A stretch of DNA of 64,000 nucleotides. Origin: Kwoniella bestiolae CBS 10118. Taxonomy: Eukaryota > Basidiomycota > Tremellomycetes > Tremellales > Cryptococcaceae. The stretch covers positions 1,178,001-1,242,000 of the forward strand of contig NC_089243.1 in the NCBI RefSeq assembly GCF_000512585.2. Reading direction: 5' to 3'. The notes under the pieces were generated by a model, which was given only the letters and a program-made list of their open reading frames with translations, was not told the origin of the DNA and did no database searches. The stretch's first letter is position 1. Each line of letters starts with the position of its first letter. The translations under genes and the position numbers were made by a program. Of the stretch, positions 1 through 11,075 are shown one piece after another.

Positions 1-1079
1 GACTCACCATTGAAGAGGTTCGCTCAGAGATACACATATAACGGTATCGACCAAATTGCCTTGAGGGATTTGGGATTCTCTTCATCCGCCAGACCTGCTC
101 CCCCACCTGTATCTCAAGCTAGTGTACCTTTACCAACAGCATCGCTCACGCCCATCCTACCTCCTCCACCCCTTGCTGCATCCTCCGTACCTCCTATTGG
201 CGGAAGAGGACCCTCCAACTCACCTTCAGGAGGATACAAGAGACCCTTACCTGATTCCCATGAGACGAGGAGAGGCCCAATCGATAGATCACCAAAGAGG
301 TATAAGGCGCATTCACCCCCTCCTCCACCTAGACGATATCCCGATAGAGAACGAGAACGGGAGAGAGATTTCCCACCTAGAGACAGAGAGAGGGATAGAA
401 ATGTTAGTGGAGGAGGTGGGAGGTACAACGGCGGAGGACCTCCTCAGAACGGTAGAGATAGATCACCTTTCACTTCGACATATGGCGGAGCACCACCACC
501 TGGACCACCTCAAGGTAACAGAGGACCTCCAGCTGGATATGGAGCTCCCATCCCCGTACCGCCGGTTGGGGTGCCGCCAGCAGCGATGGATAAAGATAGG
601 AGTGGGATTGGGAAACCTCTGGTATGGTTTATTGGGAACTTGCCTACTGCTCGTGCATTTGATGGTGAGTCACGTTACTTTTTCTCTCCTTCCTGTCAAT
701 ATCTTGATGGTACAAAGTTGTGGATATTCTCTAGAGGTGACGCTGATCATGTGTTATATTGTGTTCGTTGGGCAGGCCCAATCTTCAGACCTGATGATAT
801 AGTAGGCTTGTTCAGTAACATCGCACCTACAGGACTTGGTATCCCCGGAGCTTCAGGTGCAGGTGCAGGTGGACCTCCTCCTCCTGCTTCGCAGGGTGGT
901 AGAGGAGGAGGAGGGGGTTATCCAGAATGTGAGTTTCCCTTTCATAGTTCCATACTCAACCATCGGTATCAGTGATGGTGTTTACTTTATGAGACGAGGC
1001 TGGAGGCTGATACGATTTGATGATAGCCGAAAGACGATATGGTGGATTACCTCCCATGAGAGGGGGTGGACGATACTAG
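1..1079 (+). CDS. RNA14: 3' end of mRNA 3'-end-processing protein Rna14 (CstF-77)
   Basis: Rna14/CstF-77 is the HAT-repeat scaffold of the cleavage factor that selects and cuts polyadenylation sites in the nucleus. The gene enters the window already open (frame 1), so the HAT repeats lie outside. What is visible is a proline/glycine/arginine-rich linker (RERERERD, PPGPPQG) followed by the conserved C-terminal 'monkeytail'-like segment WFIGNLPTARAFDG|PIFRPDD, which in the family binds Rna15/CstF-64. Exons are 1-664, 776-928 and 1027-1079. The last exon encodes a short YGGLPPMRGGGRY tail. The first intron (665-775, 111 nt) is a multiple of three and has no stop, so its retention would stay in frame. 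The family call rests on the C-terminal motif only; a different RNA-processing protein with an Arg/Pro-rich tail is possible but less likely. Confidence 0.75.
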
Positions 1080-1549
1080 TGCGCGCATAATAGCAAATGC
1101 AGATTCCAAGAGATTATATAGAATGAGAGGATGATGGAGATGAGCAGTACGAGTGGGTTTGAGATCATGGATCGAGGGGTGAAATGTTTATACTTTTATA
1201 TCTATATTACCATTTCCACGGCCGTTGCCTTGAGAAGCGAAACATTGCCGAAATACGATACATTCAACGCATCACATTAGGAATGAAATCATGCATGAAT
1301 CACAGGTCACTCGTACACCTCGCTCAAGCATACGATTTTCGCGCGATAGCAAAGTCACATCGCAGCATTGCTTGATAGGTCATTCGCCGAAATAATGCAT
1401 AAATGATACATCCAATAGTCATGTAGAAAGCATACGAAGCAATATATTGAAAAGCGAAATCCGAATGCGTGAAATCAGAGACGAGATAAGAATTAAAGGG
1501 AAAATGCTACAGTGTCCTTCTACCAATATACAATAAACTCATGATCTGC
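1080..1549. other. Convergent intergenic region
   Basis: This stretch holds the 3' flanks of the Rna14 gene and of the PH-domain gene, which point towards each other. It is A/T-richer than the coding DNA on both sides. I see no supported gene or RNA in it. Confidence 0.5.
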
Positions 1550-4500
1550 CTAACCAACCACCTCAGCCTGCTGATCCTCCACCAACATCCTCTCCCTCTC
1601 CCTCTCAGCAGCGTCCGCAGCAGATACTGCCCGAGCGGCCGCCTGAGCATTCCCAGCGGGCGTGTCGTCCGTACCATTTGCTGCTGAGCCGTTGGCGTCC
1701 GTTGCTGTTCTTGCTGCTGCTGCTGCTGCTGCACCTCTTCGTCGTCTTCTTCGAGGGAGAGTGATGATCTTGGGCATGGGGCGGACGTCGAGGTCCAGGG
1801 AGACGTTGGTAGCTGCTTGGAACGCCTGTAAAATCATAATGAGAGTTAGCACTGTTGGTAAGTTGAGTATACAAAAGATCAAGGGGCGCGGATTGCCGAT
1901 GACGGATTCACGTTGAGGAGAGGAAGGGAGCGACGATGTGACACGATATTGTAGTCGAAAGGAGAGAAAGGTGATAAGCCAAAAACCGAACATAACTCAC
2001 CTCAATCCAGGCTACCACCTCCCTATTATCGCCCGTCTGCAACAAAAACTGTTCCCCATTGACCCTAACTCTAACGACGTTCTTCCTCTTATGATAATCC
2101 GCCGCCAACCCCGACTCAGCATTTTGCAGAGAATACTGCTTAACCAAAGAATTATGTTGGAAATGCGATGCCAAGCTTGTGCCTCCGCTCGTGGACGTCG
2201 AGGAACTAGCATTGGACGTGGATCCACGTCGAGGTGAAGTAGTGTTATTGCCAGAGGAAGGGAAAAGCTTGGGATCTTTGAGATCACTCGATGTTGACGT
2301 AGCGTCCGAAGCGTTCGTAACGATATTCAGTGAGCTTCGTCTAGGTACAGATAGTGAAGATCCCGAGGCTGACTCAGAGGCTCTTCTTGAGCCTGATGAT
2401 CCTCCGATAGATCCGGCAGTTGATCCTCTCCTCTGAGTCGCTGAGTGGAAATTATCAGGAACACTCCCTCTCCTTCCATCTGGACTGGACGAGCCACCAG
2501 TCACAGCTGAGATGGATCCTCGTCTCATTCCACTGGTCTGGGAGGAGACGGATCCTCGTCGTTCATTAGCAGGAGGGAAGTGGACATGTAAACTATCGTC
2601 GATCTCTTCTTCTGATATGGTAGGGACAGGTGCGTCGATTTTGAGGGGGAATCGATGCGGATCAAACTTGTACACGTAGAAGGAAGTACCGTGAATAATG
2701 AAGTATAACTTCTTCCATGATCGATCTCGAGCTTGTTGTCCCGGTGCAGAAAACTCCATTTTTCTAGGTAACAATCCTTCGATGTGGACCTGTGCAACGA
2801 TAAGTTTAGCTCAGTGGAAAAGATTCCCGATAGATTCATTGTGCACATAACACTCACTGAACACCAGTACTTAGGCAACTTCTCTCTTCCCTCTTCATCT
2901 CTAGGTTTAGGGATGAACGTACCAGGGAAGGGCGGTTCATATTTCGGAGGCTGCTTCATCAAATCATCCGCTGATCTCCGTCTCTTCAAGGCAGGTTGCT
3001 TCTTATCGCCTCCACCCCAGAAGTTGAACGAGCTCAATCCGGCAGCAGGTGTAGGAGGCGGTTTGGCCCATTCGGCAGGTGTAGCAGGACCGTTCGGCAA
3101 GACTTTACCTTCTGGGATCCTTGGTGGCAGGTCAATCCGCATTGGCACTTGTTCGCCGGATGGGACAGTTTCGAGTCGAGGTTTGACTGAAATCTTGTCA
3201 GTCGTGGGTTCAGGTTCGACCGCAGCGGTTTTAGGGGGTAGATTGATCATCGATCGTGAAACCTGAGAGTACATGGAATTTCGGGTCGAAGGTGTAGGTC
3301 GTACGGGTGCAGTGGGTTTTGTCACTTGTACCGTTATTGGTTCAGCTTGTTGCGCCTGCGATGGCATAGGGGGGGAATCCATTGATCCTTCATTCGTGCC
3401 TTCGTTCGTTCCCGCATCAGAATCACTATCATCGTCTGCGCTAGCGTCATTATCCTCTTGATCTTGACCCGCATCGGTCATTGCGATAGGTGGAGCTGCT
3501 ACCGGCTGACCGAGTTGCAATCCTACGACAGCGCTGTTGACAAGTTCCGTTGTTCCGGTCCCTTTCACTAAAGTTGGTTCGTCCGAACGAGCAGGTGTGG
3601 AGGTACCTCCTGTCCCGCCCTGTGAGGTGGGTGCAGAGTCGAAGTATCCTTCTTCAGACGTGACTGCGGTGGACGCGTAGGATGAGGCGTTTCGAATGAG
3701 AGCAGCTCTTCCTGGTGTGGGAGCAGGTCCAGGGGTCGCTCGAGGGGAAGGGGAACCGAATTGAGCCCACTTGGTTGTGGGTCGTTTCTCCGATGGTGTG
3801 CCCAGTGACCATACGGATTTACCATTGGCTTTGGGGATGATGATGGAGGGTGAACCCATAGCTTGGTTCTGTTGTATTCTAGCCCAGTTGGTCTGTCTTC
3901 GGTCCGCGAGAGATTGATCAGGATTGGCAGAGGTGGTAGCATGAGAATCTGGAGAACAATAGCAGTCAATGTCACTGTATGCTACGAGCTGAAAGATGCA
4001 TGGCTTACCGTCTTCTTCTCTGACGACAGATTTAGCCATAGGCGATACCTTCGAAGACGCCTTTGCCTTTCCTTTATTCTTCTTGGCAAATCTACCGGCA
4101 AGGCCCATGGCACCTCGTGAGGGAGTTCGAGGTTCCGTTTCCGTCTCTCCATCCGAATCGTCATCTCCACCTTCCATCTCCGTTTCTGATTCTCCGTCAC
4201 TCTCATCATCGTCGTCCCCTGCCTCACCACCTTCGTCCTCGTGAGCAGGTTGGGTGGATGGCTGTCGGAGCATGACAGGCTATAGAAAAGTGGTTTAGTG
4301 AGATCCTTGGCACGAGACGGGAAAACTCACCATTGCTCTTTTAGCTTTCCTCACTTCCTGTTCCGTCAACGTACTTCTCTCTTTGTTCTTGCCTAGAGGT
4401 GTGCCCACAGGTGGGAGAGAAAATGGGAAACCAGTCAACCCAGGTGTGCGCTGACCACTGGGTGTACCCAATACACCAGGAGTTTTGGGTCCACCTTCCC

Positions 4501-5701
4501 TAGCTAAAGCTCCCCATCCAGGTGTCGTACTTCCACTCACTTCTCTAACTGGAGATCCAGGCCATCCTTGAAGAGTAGGTAGATTCTTGATAGGTTGAGG
4601 CATGGGAGGACTTTGAATGAGGGTTGACTTCCTTACAGGTGGATTGGGCCGTTGTTTCATGCTGTTGATAGGTGACGAAGGTACTGACATGGCCGAGGCT
4701 TTAGGTGATATATCGTTGAGTGGTACACGGGTGTAATCAGCCAATGATGTGGATCTAGGATCAACTGCTGACTGGATTGAATCGGATGCTGCAGGTTTCG
4801 CCTGTTCCTTCTGCGCGGCGGCGATCGCGGCTGTTGAGCCTGGAATGGCAACGTCCGAAATATCTATACTGAGCGATGGCCTTCTCCTTCCGCTAGGCTG
4901 TTCAGGAGGTTGTAACCCATCCAACTTTTTCTTCTCTGATGCAGCTGATAATGGCGGAGTCGGTAAGGGGAACTGTGATTTGGGAGGTGTGACGGGAGTC
5001 TGGACCGTCGATATAGGTGGGGTGATAGGTTTAGCAGCAGGTTGCAACGCTGGCCAATTCGACAGGCTATCTCCTGCATCCAAAGACCTTCTTTTCCTGT
5101 TCTCATCCGAGGGTGTCAAAGCTATATTCACAGCTGGAGCTAAACCATTAGGGCCCACCTGCCCATCTGGAGGGATATTCACGTATTCGTCATCTGGCAC
5201 CACAAGTGGGTAAGACGGTTGCCAGCTAACTGAAGATCTTCTTCCATCTTTACTCTGCCTGGGTGTACCTTCTGGTGAGCTTGTGGAAGCTAGCGCGAAT
5301 GTTTCAGGAGCTAGTGTGGGAGAAGCGAATCGTTCTGTAGTTGCATTTCCGTTGAGCCTGGTTCTAGGTGAAGGATCCGTATATCTTGCTAGGGTAGGGT
5401 CAGGAGGAGATTGTGCTGGGGGAGTTTTCGGTGTCGACAGGTCGGCGGACGATTTGAAAAAGGATGAAGGCGATGTCAACTTCTTTCTGAGCGATGCGTT
5501 CTTCCCTTCTTGGTCGGGTGATGCGCCCACTCCGAAGAATGCTTTGATCTTCCCTCCTGAAGGTGGTGGTGAGCCGTTGAGACCGTTAGAATGTGTGAGA
5601 TCGATGGACAGACGCTGTTTCCGGGCCGGGGAGTCTTCCTTGCCGAGGGAAAGAGGGGGAGCATCGGACGCTCGGCGATGCCTTGTGAATATCGATGGCA
5701 T
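1550..5701 (-). CDS. PH-domain protein with a split PH domain
   Basis: Predicted protein of 1265 residues from five exons (5701-4331, 4279-4009, 3948-2858, 2789-2001, 1825-1550). The first 900 residues are Ser/Pro/Thr-rich and disordered, with an acidic run near residue 480. A PH domain starts around residue 905 (PKYWCSVHIEGLLPRKMEF, then RSWKKLYFIIHGTSFYVYKF). It is interrupted by about 170 residues of Ser-rich repeats (RRGS is repeated many times) and resumes with NVVRVRVNGEQFLLQTGDN and REVVAWIEAFQAA, the C-terminal helix with its conserved Trp. The tail has an Arg/Ala-rich run. PH domains bind phosphoinositides or proteins at membranes; no catalytic domain is visible. The Arg-Arg-x-Ser repeats look like basophilic kinase sites (PKA-like), an inference. 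The last intron is long (175 nt). The start is the only good ATG before the long open N-terminal exon. Confidence 0.85.
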
Positions 5702-7698
5702 GGTTGTATGGATATGGGGAGGGGATGAGACTATAGGTGATTTATGGGATTATAAGAATGGATGTATGCCTAAGAAGAAGATATGTCACTGAGGATTCAT
5801 GAGTGCCGATGACGCAAGACGGCTGTCTTCGCCTTGGGCCATATCGAAATTTGCTCCCCGACATGTACTGCGAGTCTTTCGATTTGGGTGTGTGGATGGG
5901 ATTCTATGGAATCGTAGACTCACCTGGATGCCCCTGCCAGTCCTTTGAAATGTAAAAGAGGTCCTTCTTCTACCTCCTCTTGTACCTCGTGACTGCGATT
6001 CTACGTCGATATGACGAGAGAGAAAGCGAAAGCGTGGGTATAGGATAAATGCAAATGCTTTGTTGCCAAGTCGTGTATTCTTGGCTGTGCTGATAAGGGA
6101 TGGGGAATGAGGGAATGAGGAATGACAATTGATGGTGATGATGCAAAGAGCAGAAGACAAGAGAGTGACGTCGATCCTCGTGACTAGTGACTAGTGACTA
6201 GTGACTAGTGACTAGTGACAAGTGATCAACGCACGGATCCGCCAATAATTGGGAAAGTGTGTGGATGTTTCTGAGACTAACTGGATGATCTTCTGCTGGT
6301 ATCCTGGTTTCGACGAGGTGTATATATTAGAATCCTAGATGACTTTCTACCTTATAATCTTCAACGTTTGAATGCTGGTGGCGACTGTTAATGTGACTAC
6401 GTCGTAGCACAGGAATGTTCTTATTCTTGTGAGATGAGCGAGGTCGAAGTCGAGAATGAAAAGTTTAGGTTGGATCTAAAAGTGCCTTGATGAACGAGTA
6501 ATCCCGGCTTTAAAGGTCTTCGTCCTCCCAACAGACCATCCAATCCAATCTTCCTTGGTGTATATATATTTCGTATCGCTGACACTTTGTCCTATATCGA
6601 TGAGTCGTGCTGAGGTGATGGAGAATGGCGATGATACGGTGGATGCTATATCTGTATCTGTTATATGATATACAACTAAGTTATACGGGGATGCAGATAT
6701 GGGATTTGACGAATAGCAGCTGTGATATAGTAACAAAGTATACCTTAACCGACGTCACTCTCACTCTCCCCGCCCGTACTGTTCCAGCAGTTTTTTCATG
6801 TGTTTCTTGGTATACTACCACTGTACTACCCATATTGGACCCTGAATTTAATTGTCAAGTACGTTGAACACACATGCATACATCTCATCCGATCCCCTCA
6901 CTCGTACGAGATGCATACATCCATCTGGGTAGCGGTAACAGTATACGGGGTATGCGTACATCCATCTAGCACATCCACATCTACCGCAATCTATTCTCGT
7001 CTCTGATCCTTGGAGATTTATAATCCGGTGAATGGTAGATCATCGTATCAAATCCAGACAAAACATTAAATTGACTCTTAGTCTGGGTTTAGGCTCCATT
7101 CATTACGTATTTATGCGTTCGGTGGCCCAGGGGCATTCCAATAGTGGACCCGATCGGCAATGAGGTCTTGAACACCTCGGCACCCATCTTTGACATCACT
7201 GCGGTGGTTGGTTTGAGATACGGTATATATTTGATAATGCGATAATGCGGCATGCGTATCTGCTCTGATTATGATACGAAGGTGAGGGACATAATGCGAA
7301 GATGTCAGTCCGCACTCGAGTGCCGGTATGTGACTTTTCGGAATACCGACGGGGTACCACAGTCTCTTCTTCCTTGGATCAGAGAAAGAATACAAAGCGT
7401 CATGATTCCAGTCACCATCTATTTCATGATCCTGGAGTTGTTCTCTTCTCGTTCTGGTAGCACGGCATTCGCGCAGACAGAGTAAACCATTATGCATATT
7501 AAGGAACTCAGGAGTGATAAACGTAACTTTCACACTATGACGATGTGACCACCAAATGCAATCGCCTGCAATAACCTAACTTCAGATCGAGGCGTCCAGT
7601 CTCTTATTCCTGATAGCATTGCTGTCAGACATGAAAATTATCAGCCCTCTGCCGCGCACGAACGTCTGATACCAATACCCACACTCACATGCACATCA
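5702..7698. other. Gene-poor intergenic region with probable 5' UTR intron of the PH gene
   Basis: Two kilobases without a convincing gene. The leader of the PH-domain gene probably contains an intron: a strong donor (GTGAGT, minus strand, 5925-5920) is followed by possible acceptors near 5793 and 5778. A seven-base tandem repeat lies at 6181-6222. Two near-identical 14-mers (GCATACATCCATCT and GCGTACATCCATCT) occur near 6910 and 6953. The open frames here lack ATG starts, codon-like composition and family similarity. Confidence 0.45.
6181..6222. repeat. TGACTAG heptamer tandem repeat
   Basis: Five perfect copies of TGACTAG are followed by one imperfect copy (TGACAAG) and then TGATCAA. The array is too short and has no spacers to be a CRISPR or telomeric array. 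It is a simple minisatellite about 480 bp upstream of the PH-gene start codon. The unit overlaps TGACTA, close to bZIP half sites, which may be chance. Confidence 0.95.
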
Positions 7699-8091
7699 TC
7701 AGAGATCCCCATTCAAGAACTGTGCCTTCCCACCTCCGAAACTCCAATCCTCCCTCGTATTTGCGGTAACACTAATGATCAAGTCCCCCTCTGCAAGGTC
7801 AACCTTCTCCTTCAAAGCCTCCATCAAAACTCCATAGTACGTTTCCTTGACGGCCGCGCTCCTGCCCTGCTGGACGATCTGGAGGAAGATGAGCTTGTCT
7901 GACCGCGTGAAGCCGAGGTTCGTATCTGAGCAGATGAGCTCGTAGGGCTCGTGTTGCGAGATGATCTGATAACGATCTTCGTCGGGGGCGGTGAAGTGAG
8001 TTCGCATGGTTTGATACACTGTATCGGCGATGAGACGGAGGTCGGAGGGGGTGTAGGCGGTCTTGACAGTGTGGATATGGGCTAGAGGCAT
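7699..8091 (-). CDS. Tautomerase-superfamily enzyme
   Basis: Intron-less gene for 130 residues, starting MPLAHIHTVKTAYTPSDL. The Pro directly after Met is the catalytic base of the 4-oxalocrotonate tautomerase/MIF superfamily once Met is removed. The spacing to YGVLMEALKEK and SVTANTREDWSFG fits the fungal 'tautomerase-2'-type proteins of about 130 aa. These enzymes move keto-enol double bonds or dehalogenate small unsaturated acids, usually in ring-degradation pathways in the cytosol. It is the leftmost gene of the metabolic cluster. Its promoter carries a perfect copy of the cluster palindrome (8262-8276), which argues that it belongs to the regulon. The exact substrate cannot be read from the sequence. 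Confidence 0.8.
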   Translation of the reverse strand: MPLAHIHTVKTAYTPSDLRLIADTVYQTMRTHFTAPDEDRYQIISQHEPYELICSDTNLGFTRSDKLIFLQIVQQGRSAAVKETYYGVLMEALKEKVDLAEGDLIISVTANTREDWSFGGGKAQFLNGDL

Positions 8092-8478
8092 GGTGGGTTA
8101 TTGATTTGCGATTAGGCGGAGTCACTTTGGGTAGATTGGGAATGTTGTGGATGGACCTAGCACCTCAATAAACCATACAGTGATATATACGAGAATCATG
8201 CCACAGATCACAGACAGTTATCATTGTAAAGGTCAACAAGCGAAAGGAGAGTGACGTGCCGTGCCCATTTTGGGCATTTGAACTACCGGGGGAAGCCTTC
8301 TTTGCTGATCTCGTCAAATCAACTAGCACACAAGCAACGTAAAGTCTCCGAGAAGCCCAAGCTAGAGCGTACTGTACTTTCGGAGATGTCACTCGGCACT
8401 CGGCAGGACAATCCAAGCTAGGAAATGTAGTGGCTCTCCAAATCGTAACATGTGTTTCATCTCTAAGAATACTACAAA
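8092..8478. other. Promoter of the tautomerase gene and 3' flank of the MFS gene
   Basis: Noncoding stretch between two genes on the same strand. It contains the best palindrome of the cluster at 8262-8276. I see no other gene. Confidence 0.5.
8262..8276. promoter_or_regulatory. Cluster palindrome TGCC-N7-GGCA upstream of the tautomerase gene
   Basis: TGCCCATTTTGGGCA, a perfect inverted repeat (TGCCCA/TGGGCA with a 3-bp centre), 171 bp before the tautomerase start codon. Related copies sit in every other promoter of the cluster. Confidence 0.6.
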
Positions 8479-10565
8479 TCAGGCTTTCTTATCTATATCA
8501 TCAACTCTACCACTCTGCCCTTGCAGCTCCATCCTCCCCAGCTCTTCATCAGTCGTAAAGGATGAGACTATAGGTACAGGTGGTAGATTCTCATTCTGGT
8601 CCGTCAGATAATCCTCGTTGGCGAGGCGCTTTTGCTAAGGGGTTGTAGAGGCTCAAATCATCAGTAAATTGTCCTTCGCTCCTCTGTGGAAATGGATCGC
8701 TTTACCTTGACAAACACCACTGCGATCAGAGATACAGCCATCAAAGGCAGGAAGCTGAGAAACACCGCCTGTATACCACTTCTCATAGCTTTTAGCACTA
8801 ATGTACGGGTTTCAAGATCCAATTCGTCCAGTATGGCGGACGGTCCAAGACTAACTACCGTCTGACGTTGCTCGTCGCTCAACGAGGGAAGTCCCAAGAG
8901 GGCTGAGCTGATCACTGAATTACGGATCGGGCCAGCCGCTGCTAGACCGATACTTCCTCCAAAGGAGCGGAAAGTGTTCCGTGCACCTGTGATGATCGCT
9001 CGCAAGTCCTCGGGAGCAGTGTTCTGCATCGTTACGAGCGCTACAACACACAAAGTGAGAATCGATACTTGGGAGGTTGACACTACTCACTTGTCTGAAG
9101 GGTACATCCCGCTGCGAACCCTACGAGAAACAAGATTCCAACGATATATCCTGTAGAGGTGTCAATGTCGAAACGGTACATCAGACCACAGCCCGCTAGA
9201 CCCAGTGCATAGCCAAATTGCATTTGAGGGACGATCTGCTGAATCAGCTTGATCCCTCGAATCTGTAAACTCACATATCCGAATTTTGTTGAGATCTTTC
9301 CAGCTAATCCGAGACCGAGTCCTTGAGAGAAGACCATCGGAAGTAACAAAACTCCCGCTCTCAGGGCGGAAACGCCCAGTACTTCTTGCAGGTACAGCTG
9401 GGGCACATTGCTCTGTCAGCCAGTGCGATTCATAAGTAAGGGGGAGGTGTAACTTGAACTTGCCGGCACGAAAAACATGGTTCCATAGTATATCCAGCCG
9501 TGTGTAGCCGTCGCCAACAAGATGAGGTTCACATCTCTATGATGGAACAGTCTTGTCGGTAGGATGGGGACGATGGCCTGATATCGCTCGACTGCCAAGA
9601 ACGCCACGATAAGGAGCAAACCGAGGATAACGAGGATAATGCACGTAGCAGATTTCCAAGGGAAGATGGATCCTCCTCCCGAGATCGGTACAAGTATAAG
9701 AATGGATCCCGCAAACAACAGAAGACTACCCAAGTAATCGACCTTCTTCAGCTGATGCCATGTCGTCTCTTCACGAGGTTTCTTGAAATTGGGAAAAGCA
9801 AAGTACAAGATCGGAATTGCCAGAGCAAGAAATGGAGGTGTGATCCAGAATGCCCATCTCCATGAGATCTTCGAGGCCATCGCTGCGCCTATCAATGGGC
9901 CCATGCCTGAGCCCAGAGCTACAGTGAAGCCGGTGTATCCTTGTAATTTGCCTCTTTGCCTCACGGGAACGATATCCGCTGCGATGTGCATTATCGGGAT
10001 CAATGACTAGACTTGATGCAGGTTACTCCGGTTACTCACCTACGCAAACCATCGTCAGACTGATGATCCCCCCAGCGCCAATTCCAGATAAACCCCGACA
10101 GGTGAAAAGCCAAATTGCATTTTGAGCGAATCCGCACATCAGATTTCCGAAAATGAAAATTAGCAGAATTGCTGTCAGAGCACTCCGCCTCTGCTCTGGA
10201 GATCAGCTCTAGTAGATATACGTAGACAGGCAAATGGCAGTATTTTGACTCACCCCAAAGATATCACTGCATCTCGCTACGATCATCTGACTTCCTATCG
10301 TCGTGACGATAGCAGCTGTCCCTACCCATGAGATCCGGTCTGCCACTCCCAACGATTCTCCTATGAATGGGAGGACAGTCGAGACGCAGAATTGGTCGAC
10401 AAATGCTAGAAAGAGTAGTAGCTGGAGGGTACAGAATATGAAAACCTGTTACAAAGTATAGATTATCAGCAGGATCTCTGGACTGATCATCACACCGTTA
10501 CTTACGAACCGAGTCCCAGTAGGTCGGAAAGCTTGATCCACCAGTTCTTTCTCCGTGTTCCTCAT
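8479..10565 (-). CDS. MFS transporter, DHA2-type (14 TMS)
   Basis: 563 residues from eight exons: 10565-10506, 10445-10254, 10190-10040, 9978-9464, 9412-9275, 9235-9091, 9040-8706, 8634-8479. The conserved segment ADIVPVRQRGKLQGY (loop 2-3 motif A equivalent) and RCSDIFGRRSALT mark a drug:H+ antiporter-2 type major facilitator. Many hydrophobic helices follow, and the C-terminal tail is hydrophilic. Such proteins sit in the plasma membrane and export or import small organic molecules. One intron (9413-9463) has a GC-AG junction with the consensus GCAAGT, and one is only 39 nt (9236-9274). Two palindrome-like sites lie upstream. In this cluster it probably moves the substrate or a toxic intermediate; direction is unknown. 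Confidence 0.85.
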
Positions 10566-10740
10566 GATGGATGACCTTTTAAAATTTTGGTCTTTCGATG
10601 ATTTGCTGGTGTACGATTGTCATATACATCACCCATCCCCATTGTCAGTATGCTCATGTAAAGCTGAAAATTTCGAGGTGACACAACATACGTCAGATCC
10701 TGTTCACAGATTCTGGTTTACCGGTTCCTGTTATCAGAAG

Positions 10741-10756
10741 TGCCCATTTGATGCCA
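10741..10756. promoter_or_regulatory. Imperfect cluster palindrome upstream of the DHA2 transporter
   Basis: TGCCCATTTGATGCCA matches the left half and core of the cluster motif but ends GCCA instead of GGCA. It lies 176 bp upstream of the start codon. Confidence 0.35.
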
Positions 10757-10801
10757 TCTTGTTATCTGTTCGGGCATCCAGGTCACCGAGCTAGAACGCA
10801 C

Positions 10802-10817
10802 TGCCGTCTTATGGGCA
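10802..10817. promoter_or_regulatory. Cluster palindrome TGCC-N8-GGCA upstream of the DHA2 transporter
   Basis: TGCCGTCTTATGGGCA; read on the other strand it is TGCCCATAAGACGGCA, close to the copy in the dioxygenase/amidase promoter. It lies 237 bp upstream of the transporter start. Confidence 0.5.
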
Positions 10818-11075
10818 AATATGAGACGTCCACTGTCTTTCGGGAATGAAGTGATTATTCGTCGAGCATTGATTCCCAGACCCGGGAGCGCTGGCAGATT
10901 TGGAACTATCAGAAATGACCTCAGGAGGTCAAATTGTTGCAATCATGATGTCTTACTACAGAGGCGTGAGAACAGGCTCGGTTGTCAGAGTGCAAAGTCG
11001 TGACTCAACATCTGAGAAGCTAACACCTAGTTGCATGCTTGACCTCAGATTCGTCCGGACGACCGACAACACAAT

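Larger units (their letters stand above)
10566..11075. other. Promoter of the DHA2 transporter gene
   Basis: Noncoding DNA between the transporter start and the 3' end of the dioxygenase gene. It contains two copies of the cluster palindrome (one imperfect) 176 and 237 bp upstream of the transporter start. I see no gene in it. Confidence 0.5.

Noticed and set aside
5786..6160. Minus-strand open frame of 124 codons upstream of the PH gene
   Set aside because: It spans a strong splice donor in what is most likely the 5' UTR of the PH gene, and its composition is not protein-like.
6181..6222. Heptamer array considered as CRISPR or telomere-like repeat
   Set aside because: Units are directly abutting with no spacers, and the unit is not a telomeric G-rich sequence. 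The window is eukaryotic.
7111..7533. Minus-strand open frame of 140 codons
   Set aside because: It begins with GTG rather than ATG, has no family-like segments, and lies in a region with many stop-interrupted frames. It looks like chance.
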